Part shown: piece after piece, positions 12,059 through 20,119 of the stretch | How the letters are laid out: every line of letters begins with the position of its first letter | Position numbering within the stretch: position 1 is the stretch's first letter | Source: Myxococcales bacterium | GTDB lineage: Bacteria; Myxococcota_A; Polyangia; Haliangiales; Haliangiaceae | DNA length: 64,000 nt | Assembly (NCBI GenBank): GCA_016717005.1 | Contig: JADJUF010000001.1 | Coordinates: forward strand, 682,001 to 746,000 | Reading direction: 5' to 3' | The notes under the pieces: model-generated | Databases searched by the model: none | The model's input: only the letters and a program-made list of their open reading frames with translations | Told to the model about the DNA's origin: nothing | Made by a program: the position numbers and the translations under genes

Positions 12059-15000
12059 GCCGACGCCTCCGCCCGCACGGTCAGCCCCAGGTGCCGGCGG
12101 ACGGTGAAGTACTGCTCGGACGCCGCGAACGCCAGCAGCTCGCGCAGGCGATCCTTGACGGTCAGGTTGGACGTCGTCGAGGTCTCGGTCGCCACCATCT
12201 TGGCCGCGGTCTCGAGGTCGTTGGCGAGGATCAGGCCGACCCGGTTCGCGGTCAGGTCGGTGGCGCTGCGCCAGGTCGTGACCAGGCCGTTGCCGAGCCG
12301 GTCGCCCAGCTTGCCGGCCAGCACCGCCACCTGCTCGAGCAGCGGCCCCGGCACGCCCTTCTTGACCACGGCGGCCAGCTTGACGGCGTCGTCGCTCGAC
12401 TCGCCGGGCGGCCGCGTGCCCGCGGCCAGCAGCGCCGCGTTGAACGCGTTCTCGACCTTGGGCACGCTGGCGAGCGCGTAGGTGACGAACCGCTCGGGCC
12501 GCAGGTACGCGAGGTGCTTGCCGACCTCGAACGCCAGCTCGCGCTCGTCGGTGCGCGCGCCCTGCCCGCACAGGATCGACGGCGCCAGCTTGCCGCGGTC
12601 GACGGTGTTGGCGACGCGCACGCCGTCGCCGCCGTCGAACCACAGCATCGGGGTCGGATCGAGCGCGAGCACGCCGGCGGCGTACTTGACGACCCGCGCC
12701 GGCAGCCGGTTGTCGGCCTCGAGATCGACCCGGGCCGAGCCGTCGAGCCCGAACGCGGTCGGCGGCTGGGCCGTGGTCCCGGCCAGGGCGCCGAGCGTCG
12801 ACGCGAAGATCGCCCCGACCGCGCGGTCCTCGTCAGGGTGGATGATCGACTTGCCCCACAGCTCCTCGGTCAGCCGGCGGGTGGCCGGGATGAACTGGGC
12901 CGGCCGGTACTTCAGGTACAGGGCCTTCTCGTCGGCGCTGGCCGCGCCCAGGAACACCAGGGCCTGGGCCAGGCACCAGGCCTTGTCGAGCTCGTTCTCG
13001 TCCTTGTACAGGTTCGACAGCGCCTTGTAGACCTCGACCCGGTCGGGCGCGAAGGTCAAGAGCTGCTGCAGCTCGGCGATCGCGTCGCCGCGGCGGGCCT
13101 CGCCGGCCTCGAGGTACAGGTCGGCGAGCTGCTCGTGGCGGGTGTGGTTGTCGGGGTCGAGCTGGGCCGCGATCTCGTAGGCCTCGATCGCCAGCTCGCT
13201 GTTGGCGAGGTGATCGAGGTACAGATCGCCGAGCCGGGTCCACAGCTCGAGCGTGCGCTCGGGCTCGGCGTCGTCGCCGAGCCGCTTGAGGTGGCGCCGC
13301 ACCGCCCGGGCCAGACCCTTCCAGTCGTGACTGTCGGTGAGCAGCTTGTCGATGGCCTCGAACGCCTTGGGCATCGCCGGCGCGTCGTCGAGCGCCAGGT
13401 TGAAGCGCTCGACCGCGACCTCGACGTCGGCCAGCTCGTCGCGCGCGATCACCGCGGCGGCGTAGTGGTACTTCGCGCGCCGCGCCGGCGCGGTCTCGAG
13501 CGCCGCGAGCTGATCGAGCACCTCGACCGCGCGCCGCCACTGCTTCTGCTCGCCGTAGGCGTCGAGCAGCTTGTGCAGGAGCGCGTGGCCGCCCGGCGCC
13601 AGGCGCTGGGCCTCGAGGTAGGCGCCGATCGCCGCGGCCGCGTCCTTGAGCTTGCCGCGCTGGATGTCGCCGATCTCGTCGAGCAGCTTGGCCTTGAGCG
13701 CGTCGGGGGCGCGCTCGACCTGGCCGCGCTTGGCCTCGACCACCATCTTCCAGTCGCCGCGCTGGCCGCCGAGCTCGACCAGCGCCTGCAGCGTGGCCTC
13801 GTGGGCGGGCTCCTTCTCGAGCGCGCGCCGCAGCGCGTTCTCGGCCTTCTTGTCGTCGCCGAGCGCGCGCGCGGTGATGCCGAGCGAGTGCCAGATGTCG
13901 GCGACCTCGCCGTCGGCGAGGCCGGTGCGGAACCGCGCCAGGATCTCGCGGTAGCGCTTGTCGACCTCCTTCCAGCGCTCCTCGCTGCCCTCGGTGGCGC
14001 TGCCCTCGGCCGCCTGGGCCTCGGTCAGGAGCGTGCCCGCGAGGCCGAGCGCGGCCGCGAGGTTGTCGGGGTCGGCGTCGACCGCGAGCCGGTAGTGGCG
14101 CGCGGCCTTCTCGGTCCGGTGCAGGTGCTCGTAGGCGGTGCCGAGCTGGGCCTGCCGCCGGCCGCGCTCGAGGCGATCGCCGCCCTCGGACCGGCGCGCC
14201 AGCATCTCGAGCACCGGCAGCGCGTCGTCCCAGCGCTCAGCCGCGACCAGGCGATCGGCGACCTTCTCGCCGGCGGCGACGTGATCGGGATCGAGCTTGA
14301 GCACGCGCTCGAGCAGGCCGAGCGCGCGCGCGGGATCCTCGAGGCGCTGATCGCAGATCTCGGCCGCGCGGCCCAGCAGGTCGATCCGATCGGTGCGCTG
14401 GGGCGCGACCGCCTCGGCCCGGAGCAGGTGATCGAGCGCGCTCGACCACGAGCCCTTGGCCTCGTCGACCTCGGCCAGCGACCGCAGCGCGCCCAGGTGA
14501 TCGCCGTCGATCGCCAGGGCCTTGTCGAGGTAGCGCTCGGCGCTCTCGCGATCGTCCTGCTCGGACAGCGCCAGCGCGCCGGCCTCGGCCCACAGCGCCG
14601 CGCCGCGGTTGCCCTCGAGCTCGGCGTGGCGGGTCAGGGTCGCGACCGCCTTCTCCCAGGCCTCGGTGCGCTTGTACAGGCGCGGCAGCGCGATCAGCGC
14701 CGCGCGGCTGCTGTCGTCGATCGCCAGGGCGTTGAGGTACGCCTCGATCGCCCGGTGAGGATCGTCGAGCTCCTGCTCGAAGACGACCGCGGCCTCCTGG
14801 TACAGCTCGATCCGCTGCACCGGGTTCTTGGCGGCGGCGACGTGGCGCTCGAGCAGCGCGGTCAGGTCGTACCAGCGGGCGGCGGCGCGGAGCATCCGCC
14901 CGAGCCCGCGGTAGGCGTCGTCGGCCCCGGCGTCGAGGTCGAGGATCGCCTGGTACGCCGCGATCGCGCGGTCGGCCGCGCCGTCCTTGTCCTCGAGCTC

Positions 15001-16935
15001 GGCCGCGACCTTGCGCAGGGACGCCAGGCGCTCGCCCTCGGGCGCGACCTTGGCCAGGCGCTCGAGCGTGCGCAGGTAGTCGTCGGAGCGGCCGGTCTTG
15101 TCGTACAGATCGACGAGCGCCTTGAGCGCGTCGCGATCGGCGCCGTCCTTCGCGAGCGCGGCCTCGTAGCGCGTGATCGCGCCCTCGAGGTCGCCGAGCT
15201 TCTCGGCCCGGAGCGTGGCCAGCTCGTGCCGGACCGCGGTCGCGCGGCCGTCCTGGCCGGTGTCGTCGAGGGCCTCGGCCCGGCGCTCGAGCACCTTGGC
15301 CAGCCGGGCCCACTTCTCGTCCTTGCGGTACAGGCGCTCGAGCGCGGCCAGCGCGTCATCGAGCCCGGGCGTCGCGCCGTCGCCGAGCGCGGCCGCGGCC
15401 TCGTAGGCCTCGACCGCCTTGGCGGTCTGGACCAGCTGGCTCTCGAGCAGATCGCCGAGCTGGATGTAGAGATCGAGCTTGGCGGCGTCGGCGGCCTCGT
15501 GCTCGATCGTGGCGCCGAGCGCGTCGGCCAGCTCGGCCCACTTCTGCTGCCGCCGCAGGTGCTCGGCCAGCGCGTGGTGCGCGCCCAGGTTGGTGACGTC
15601 GAGCTCGAGCGCCCGCCGCAGCGACGGCAGCGCGTAGTCGGCGCGATCGAGCTTGAGCCCATACCACACGCCCAGCCGGGTCCACCAGCGCGACGCCAGC
15701 GCCGGGTCGGTCAGCTCGGTGGTCAGCTCCGAGGCCTCGCTCACCAGGTCGGTCCAGCCGCCGGTCGCGGCCGCGAGGCGCTCGGCCTCGGCGACGACGG
15801 CGTCGTCGGCCGGGTCGAGGTGGATGGCACCGGTCAGCGCCTCGAACGCGTGCTTGAGGTCGCCCGACAGCTGCTCGTAGACCGTCGCGACCTCGCGCAA
15901 GAGCGCGGCCTTGGCGGTGGGCTCCTCGGCCAGCTCGAGCCGGCCCAGCAACACCTCGACGATGCGGTCGCCGTCCTTGGCGTCGCGCGCGGTCCGCTCG
16001 ATCACGTCGACCGCGTCGCGGGCCTCGGGATCGTTGTCGCCCAGCAGCGCCAGCCAGCCGTCGAGGTCGTCGGCGTCGGGCCGGGTCTCGGCCAGCGTCA
16101 CGCCGGCGGCGGTGCAGGCGTCGCGCACCGCCTCGAGCCAGTCGATCACGCTCTTCTCGGCGGTGTCGTCGCCGCCCTTGCCGGCCAGGTTGACCACGTG
16201 GATGTGGTGCTCGGCCATGAGCTCGTCGACGGTCACCGGGCCCATGCCGGCGCCGAGGAAGTAGTGCGCGTTCTGCGGCGGCTCGAACATGCCGAACACG
16301 CGATCGAGCAGCGCCGACAGATCGGGATCGCCGAAGCGGAAGCCGACGAACACGAGCGTGCCCTCGACGTACAGCTCGCGCGCGTAGTCGCGCAGGTCGA
16401 CGGCCCGCGACAGCGCGCGCCGCACCGACCGCGGCGTGACCACGTAGGTGTCGAAGTTGCCGAGCATCTTCACGACCGCGCGGCGCCGCCGCGACAGCCC
16501 GCCCAGCTCCTGGTAGGTGACGACCTTCGACTCGGGCCAGCCCTCGGGCCGGTGCGCGATCAGCGCCTGCTCGAGCACGTCGCCGGGGAACGTGGTCCAG
16601 ACGTGGCGGAACGGCAGCTCGGCGATCGCCTTGGCGATCGCCGGCGTCTCCTCCGGCGTCTTCCAGGTGTCCTTGACCAGCTCGTCGCAGGTCTCCTCGC
16701 CCAGGGCGCGAGCCAGGAACCCGACCGCGCGCACGAGGTTGCCCTTGTGCAGCAGCTTGTCGAGGTCCTTGACGGACTCCTTGTCGCCCTCGTGGCCTCG
16801 GCCGTCGAGCTCCTTGTTCATCCGCTCGAGGAGCTGCTTCCAGGAAGGTACGCCGATTCCCGCGCCGACGACGAGGGCCGCGCGCCCTGCCTTGATCGCT
16901 TCGACGAGAGACTCGGGGATCGTGTGCTCTGGCAT
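12055..16935 (-). CDS. SIR2-like domain fused to long TPR array
   Basis: A 1,626-residue protein with no signal peptide. The N-terminal ~290 residues resemble the SIR2_2 family: IPESLVEAIKAGRAALVVGAGIGVPSW at residues 5-31 (the NAD-loop GAG and PSW motifs), VWTTFPGDVLEQAL near 110, and TLVFVGFRFGDPDLSALLD near 195, which is the family's C-terminal signature. The positions normally holding TTNYD and a catalytic HG read TTFPGD and LGNFD, so NAD hydrolysis may be lost. From about residue 330 to 1,400 there are dozens of 34-residue TPR-like helical pairs (for example AIEAYLNALAIDDSSRAAL). The ATG at 16935 matches the domain start and has an AAAGGGG element nine bases upstream. The downstream lipoprotein gene overlaps by GTGA. 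Possible roles are a defence sensor or a structural scaffold; the sequence does not decide. Confidence 0.75.
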   Translation of the reverse strand: MPEHTIPESLVEAIKAGRAALVVGAGIGVPSWKQLLERMNKELDGRGHEGDKESVKDLDKLLHKGNLVRAVGFLARALGEETCDELVKDTWKTPEETPAIAKAIAELPFRHVWTTFPGDVLEQALIAHRPEGWPESKVVTYQELGGLSRRRRAVVKMLGNFDTYVVTPRSVRRALSRAVDLRDYARELYVEGTLVFVGFRFGDPDLSALLDRVFGMFEPPQNAHYFLGAGMGPVTVDELMAEHHIHVVNLAGKGGDDTAEKSVIDWLEAVRDACTAAGVTLAETRPDADDLDGWLALLGDNDPEARDAVDVIERTARDAKDGDRIVEVLLGRLELAEEPTAKAALLREVATVYEQLSGDLKHAFEALTGAIHLDPADDAVVAEAERLAAATGGWTDLVSEASELTTELTDPALASRWWTRLGVWYGLKLDRADYALPSLRRALELDVTNLGAHHALAEHLRRQQKWAELADALGATIEHEAADAAKLDLYIQLGDLLESQLVQTAKAVEAYEAAAALGDGATPGLDDALAALERLYRKDEKWARLAKVLERRAEALDDTGQDGRATAVRHELATLRAEKLGDLEGAITRYEAALAKDGADRDALKALVDLYDKTGRSDDYLRTLERLAKVAPEGERLASLRKVAAELEDKDGAADRAIAAYQAILDLDAGADDAYRGLGRMLRAAARWYDLTALLERHVAAAKNPVQRIELYQEAAVVFEQELDDPHRAIEAYLNALAIDDSSRAALIALPRLYKRTEAWEKAVATLTRHAELEGNRGAALWAEAGALALSEQDDRESAERYLDKALAIDGDHLGALRSLAEVDEAKGSWSSALDHLLRAEAVAPQRTDRIDLLGRAAEICDQRLEDPARALGLLERVLKLDPDHVAAGEKVADRLVAAERWDDALPVLEMLARRSEGGDRLERGRRQAQLGTAYEHLHRTEKAARHYRLAVDADPDNLAAALGLAGTLLTEAQAAEGSATEGSEERWKEVDKRYREILARFRTGLADGEVADIWHSLGITARALGDDKKAENALRRALEKEPAHEATLQALVELGGQRGDWKMVVEAKRGQVERAPDALKAKLLDEIGDIQRGKLKDAAAAIGAYLEAQRLAPGGHALLHKLLDAYGEQKQWRRAVEVLDQLAALETAPARRAKYHYAAAVIARDELADVEVAVERFNLALDDAPAMPKAFEAIDKLLTDSHDWKGLARAVRRHLKRLGDDAEPERTLELWTRLGDLYLDHLANSELAIEAYEIAAQLDPDNHTRHEQLADLYLEAGEARRGDAIAELQQLLTFAPDRVEVYKALSNLYKDENELDKAWCLAQALVFLGAASADEKALYLKYRPAQFIPATRRLTEELWGKSIIHPDEDRAVGAIFASTLGALAGTTAQPPTAFGLDGSARVDLEADNRLPARVVKYAAGVLALDPTPMLWFDGGDGVRVANTVDRGKLAPSILCGQGARTDERELAFEVGKHLAYLRPERFVTYALASVPKVENAFNAALLAAGTRPPGESSDDAVKLAAVVKKGVPGPLLEQVAVLAGKLGDRLGNGLVTTWRSATDLTANRVGLILANDLETAAKMVATETSTTSNLTVKDRLRELLAFAASEQYFTVRRHLGLTVRAEASA

Positions 16936-17105
16936 CCTAAACCCCTTTGTCGCTTGGGTAAGTGTGGGTCGTTTCGGGCGCGGACCGTAGCCGCGCGCAC
17001 CGGCGCTACGCAAGGGGAATCCACCCCCCATTCCGCCCGCGAAAGGCGGTGTCAGCCGACGCGGCGCCGGTCGACGGCGGAGGACGTCGCCGGGCCGCCG
17101 GGACG

Positions 17106-17465
17106 TCAGCGCGCTGGGGCCCTGGTGGGACTCGCGCGATCCCAGGTCATCGCCAGCACCACGCCCGCGGCGTACGCGATCAGGTCGTAGGGATCGAAGC
17201 GGGCGCCGAGCACCAGCGCCCGCGCGGACCCGGCGTGACCGCCGGCGACGATCTGGCCGAGCTCGATCGTCAGGGCGACCGCGAGCGCGGTCGCGGCGCA
17301 CCAGCCCCGGCGGACGCCGCCGAGCGCGACCAGCGCGTACACCAGCGCGGTCGCCGCCACGTCGCCCAGGTGCCCGCGGACCAGCGCCCGCCCCGGCCAC
17401 GCCAGCGCGCCCCAGGCCCACGACGCCGCGCCCAGCGCCAGCGCCGCCAGCGCCAGCGTCGCCAT
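17106..17465 (-). CDS. DUF2809-like small membrane protein
   Basis: A 119-residue integral membrane protein with about four hydrophobic helices. The sequence RGHLGDVAATALVYALVALG, the IELGQ in the third helix and the ending GARFDPYDLIAYAAGVVLA match the pattern of the DUF2809 family, whose function is not known. The ATG at 17465 is used; a GTG six codons upstream (17483) would add VTRRRR, a positive patch that would fit the inside-positive rule, and is a real alternative. It is divergent from the small gene at 17553. Confidence 0.7.
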   Translation of the reverse strand: MATLALAALALGAASWAWGALAWPGRALVRGHLGDVAATALVYALVALGGVRRGWCAATALAVALTIELGQIVAGGHAGSARALVLGARFDPYDLIAYAAGVVLAMTWDRASPTRAPAR

Positions 17466-17552
17466 GCGTCGGCGTCGGGTCACCCGGGATCGACGCGCGG
17501 CCGCGCCGCTCCATTCCAGTGCGCGCCGACGCCCGCGTGGCACACTCCCGGT

Positions 17553-17708
17553 ATGGCCGACCTCGAGAGCGGCGAGCACCTGTCCGAGACCCGCGAGCTC
17601 ACCCAGGGCGAGGTGCGGGCCGCCGGCGGGGGCGGGCCGCCGTGGTTCGTGGTGGTGCTGCTCGTGATCGCGATCGCGGCGATCGTCGGTTACGTCATCC
17701 GGTCGTGA
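17553..17708 (+). CDS. 51-residue tail-anchored membrane protein
   Basis: A short protein with a charged N-terminal half (MADLESGEHLSETRELTQ), a Gly/Pro hinge and one C-terminal transmembrane helix (WFVVVLLVIAIAAIVGYVI) ending RS. Its codons have the strong G/C bias at third positions of true genes here. No signal peptide or known family is seen. The 3' end overlaps, on the other strand, the stop of a PP2C-like fragment. Confidence 0.6.
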   Translation: MADLESGEHLSETRELTQGEVRAAGGGGPPWFVVVLLVIAIAAIVGYVIRS

Positions 17709-17841
17709 CCGCACGCACCAGCACGATCGCGACGTCGTCGGGCAGCGCGCCCGACGGCAAGCGCACCCGCTCGATCAGCGCGGCCGCGGCCGCCGCCAGC
17801 GCCGGGCCGCGCGCGATCCGAGCGATCTCGGTCGGCGGCGC
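17695..17841 (-). pseudogene. C-terminal fragment of a PP2C/SpoIIE-type phosphatase
   Basis: In one minus-strand frame the sequence reads APPTEIARIARGPALAAAAA, then LIERVRLPSGALPDDVAIVLVR and a stop at 17695. This has the form of the last ~48 residues of a PPM/SpoIIE Ser/Thr phosphatase: an Ala-rich last helix, then the DD of the metal site followed by a VAIVLVR strand. Upstream of 17841 the frame loses all resemblance and there is no start codon in a sensible place, so it appears to be a remnant left by a deletion. A weaker alternative is chance similarity. Confidence 0.4.
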
Positions 17842-17915
17842 GCAGCGCAACCTCGTCGCAGCGCGCCATCGCGCGACTGTGGCACCGACCGGCCGGGTCG
17901 CGGTACTAGATCGGG

Positions 17916-18566
17916 ATGCGCGCTCGCCTCGCCGTGGTCATCGTCGCCGTCGCGCTCGGCCTGGTCGGGTGCCAGGACCGGGCCGAGCGCGAGGCCAAGG
18001 CCGCCCGCGCCAACGCCGAGATCTACGCCGCCAAGGCGCGGCGCGAGGCCGAGGCCGAGCGCGCCCGCGCCGAGGGCTACGCCGCCCGGGCTCGCGCCGA
18101 GGCCGAGGCCCAGGCCAGCGCCGCGCGCCGGACCGCGAGCCGCGCCGAGGCCATGGTCGCCGAGCGCGCCGGCGACGCCGCCGACCTGGCGTCGGCGGTG
18201 GCCAACCGCGCGACCGTCGAGCGCGCGCTGGCGCTCGGGCGCCAGGCCAAGGCCGAGCTCGACAAGGTCTACCGCACCGACAGCGACTACGACCTCGACG
18301 TCACCGCCGCCGGCGCCAGCGCCGATCACGCCGCCAAGCTCGCGGCCCTGCCCCACGTCACCGTCGGCGACCTCACCGTCGGCTACGAGCAGCTCGCGTC
18401 GGTGTCGACCGACGGGGTCACGCGGTCGCGCCACTTCCGCGCCACCTGGCGCCGCGGCGACCGCGACGTGATCGTCGGCTACCAGACCAGCGAGACCCTC
18501 GACCTGGCCGGCTTCGCCGCGCTGGTCCCGCGGCTGGTGCCGGCGGTCGAGCGCGTGCTCGATTGA
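17916..18566 (+). CDS. lipoprotein with Ala/Glu/Arg coiled-coil
   Basis: A 216-residue lipoprotein with the signal MRARLAVVIVAVALGLVGC. Residues 20-100 are a long charged helix made of imperfect AKAARANAEIYAAKARREAE-type heptads, a coiled coil. The C-terminal half is a small folded domain (VTVGDLTVGYEQLASVSTDG, then RHFRATWRRGDRDVIVGYQT) that I cannot place in a family. The Ala/Glu-rich helix next to the lipid anchor recalls periplasmic spacer lipoproteins. It runs in the same direction as 17553 and 18640 with gaps of 70-200 bases. Confidence 0.72.
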   Translation: MRARLAVVIVAVALGLVGCQDRAEREAKAARANAEIYAAKARREAEAERARAEGYAARARAEAEAQASAARRTASRAEAMVAERAGDAADLASAVANRATVERALALGRQAKAELDKVYRTDSDYDLDVTAAGASADHAAKLAALPHVTVGDLTVGYEQLASVSTDGVTRSRHFRATWRRGDRDVIVGYQTSETLDLAGFAALVPRLVPAVERVLD

Positions 18567-18639
18567 TCGGCGTCACGCGACGGGGCGCGTCGTCGGCCCC
18601 TGGGTTGACACGCCGGCGAACGGCGGCGAAAGTCCGCCC

Positions 18640-18993
18640 ATGGCCTGGCGACCGGTGACGCGCGCGCTCCACGCCGCGCTGGCCGTGTGGGTCGCGCTCG
18701 CGATGGTCGCGGCCCTGGTCCCGGCGCAGGTCGTGACGGCCACGCGCGCGTGCTGCTGCCCGGATCCCCGGGCCTGCACCTGCGTCGACCACGACGACCA
18801 CGGCGGCGACCACGCCACGATGCGCCGGTGCGGCGGCGGCGCCGCCATCGCGCTCGTCGCGCCCCTGCCCGGCTTCGTCGCGCCGACCGCGATCACCGTC
18901 GCGCTGACCGAGACCGAGGCGCCGCGCCCGCGGATCGCGCTGCCCGCCCCGCACCCGGCGCCGCCGCGCCCGCGCCCCGCCGCCCCGTCCTAG
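18640..18993 (+). CDS. exported Cys/His/Asp-rich small protein
   Basis: A 117-residue exported protein with a hydrophobic N-terminal segment (ALHAALAVWVALAMVAALVPA). The core cluster CCCPDPRACTCVDHDDHGGDH carries five cysteines and three histidines in about 20 residues and is followed by MRRCGGG, an arrangement suited to metal binding. It is followed by a second hydrophobic stretch and a Pro-rich tail. Proteins of this layout are often found near metal-handling genes, but none is adjacent here, so metal binding is inference from composition only. Confidence 0.65.
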   Translation: MAWRPVTRALHAALAVWVALAMVAALVPAQVVTATRACCCPDPRACTCVDHDDHGGDHATMRRCGGGAAIALVAPLPGFVAPTAITVALTETEAPRPRIALPAPHPAPPRPRPAAPS

Positions 18994-19111
18994 CTGGCGG
19001 CGGTCCACCGTCGTCCGATCGAAGCCCGGCCCGTCGCCCACGACGCGGTCAGGCGTCCCGCGTGCGTCGGCTGCGTCGACGCCGCTCCCTGCTATCGTCT
19101 CAGAGGTACCC

Positions 19112-19420
19112 ATGCGCTTCACGTCCTTCCTCGCGCTCACGCTCGTCGCCACCCTGGCCTGCGACTCGCACGACCACCCCGAGAGCTACGCCACGTTCCA
19201 GGAGTGCTTCGACGACCACACCACCGTCGAGTCCCTGCCGGTCACCGAGGCGATCGCGATCTGCTGCCTCGAGCACCCGATCGCCGGCGTCGCGCCGGTG
19301 TGCGGCGCGACCGCGCCCGCCTGCGAGACCTACCTCGGCACCAACCTCGCGACCACCAGCGCCACGCCGGCCGAGGTCACCGCCGGCTGCGCCGACTACA
19401 TCACCCAGCGGGGGATGTAG
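19112..19420 (+). CDS. small lipoprotein with conserved-looking cysteines
   Basis: A 102-residue lipoprotein with the signal MRFTSFLALTLVATLAC (lipobox TLAC) followed by DSHDHPESYATFQECFDDH. Seven cysteines, including an adjacent CC pair, suggest a disulfide-rich periplasmic fold. The C-terminus is EVTAGCADYITQRGM. It precedes the cytochrome-like lipoprotein at 19423 by two bases, so they are almost certainly co-transcribed. I recognise no family beyond the myxobacterial lipoprotein style. Confidence 0.72.
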   Translation: MRFTSFLALTLVATLACDSHDHPESYATFQECFDDHTTVESLPVTEAIAICCLEHPIAGVAPVCGATAPACETYLGTNLATTSATPAEVTAGCADYITQRGM

Positions 19421-19422
19421 CG

Positions 19423-19932
19423 GTGACCGCCGGCCGCCGCATGGTCCAGCGCCGGCTCTGCGCCGGCGCCCTGGCGCTCACGGCCGCGGCGGCCGGCTGC
19501 ATCGGCGATCGCGAGGTCCCGACCTCGACCGGCGCGGTGTGCCCGAGCCCGGATCCCGGCACGCTGACCTGGGCCTCGTTCGGCCAGGCGTTCATGACCC
19601 GGTACTGCACGATGTGCCACGACTCGGCGCTGCCGCGGTCGCAGCGCAACGGCGCGCCGATCTACCACGACTTCGATACGCTCCGCGGCGTGCTCCAGGT
19701 CGTCGACCACGTCGATCAGTACGCCGGCAGCGGCCCGAACGCGCACAACACGATCATGCCGTCGTCGCGGTGCCCGGCGACCCCCGGCGGTCCGCTGGCG
19801 CAGCCGTGCCTGCAGCCGACCGATCAGGAGCGCACGGACCTCTCGGTCTGGCTGGCGTGCGAGCGCGATCGCCCGCAGGGCGTCGACGCTGGCGTCGACG
19901 GCGGCGCCGACGGCAGCCCCGACGCGATGTGA
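19423..19932 (+). CDS. c-type cytochrome-like lipoprotein
   Basis: A 169-residue lipoprotein with signal RRLCAGALALTAAAAGC and then one haem-attachment motif CTMCH at about residue 64 inside FMTRYCTMCHDSAL. Downstream methionines in NTIMPSSRCP could supply the distal ligand. This is the layout of monohaem cytochromes often found as electron-transfer lipoproteins in myxobacteria. The C-terminus is a GVDAGVDGGADGSPDA spacer-like tail. The start is GTG 19423 (two bases after the previous stop); ATG 19441 in frame is also possible. Confidence 0.72.
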   Translation: MTAGRRMVQRRLCAGALALTAAAAGCIGDREVPTSTGAVCPSPDPGTLTWASFGQAFMTRYCTMCHDSALPRSQRNGAPIYHDFDTLRGVLQVVDHVDQYAGSGPNAHNTIMPSSRCPATPGGPLAQPCLQPTDQERTDLSVWLACERDRPQGVDAGVDGGADGSPDAM

Positions 19933-20119
19933 TCCGCCCGTCTGGAGCGCGTCGGTCTGGATCGAGATCGCGCCCGGCACCTTCGGTCGGAGGTCGCGCG
20001 GCGCGGGCATCCGCAGCGCGATCCTCGCGCCGCCCGGACCTGAGCGCTGGCCTTGCGGAGGCGCGACCCGGCCGGCTACGTTCGCGCCCGCGCGGCCTCC
20101 GCCGCGCACCGAGGATCCC

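Noticed and set aside
12055..16935. Thoeris or other named anti-phage system
   Set aside because: No TIR or other partner gene is adjacent, and the SIR2 catalytic residues look altered.
12091..17190. 1,700-codon open frame antisense to the SIR2-TPR gene
   Set aside because: Repetitive Leu/Val/Gly/Arg translation mirrors the TPR gene; no start signal or domain.
19933..20119. Minus-strand coding remnant upstream of the transaminase
   Set aside because: A plausible-looking frame (LRPKVPGAISIQTDAL) is short, lacks a start and has no family resemblance.
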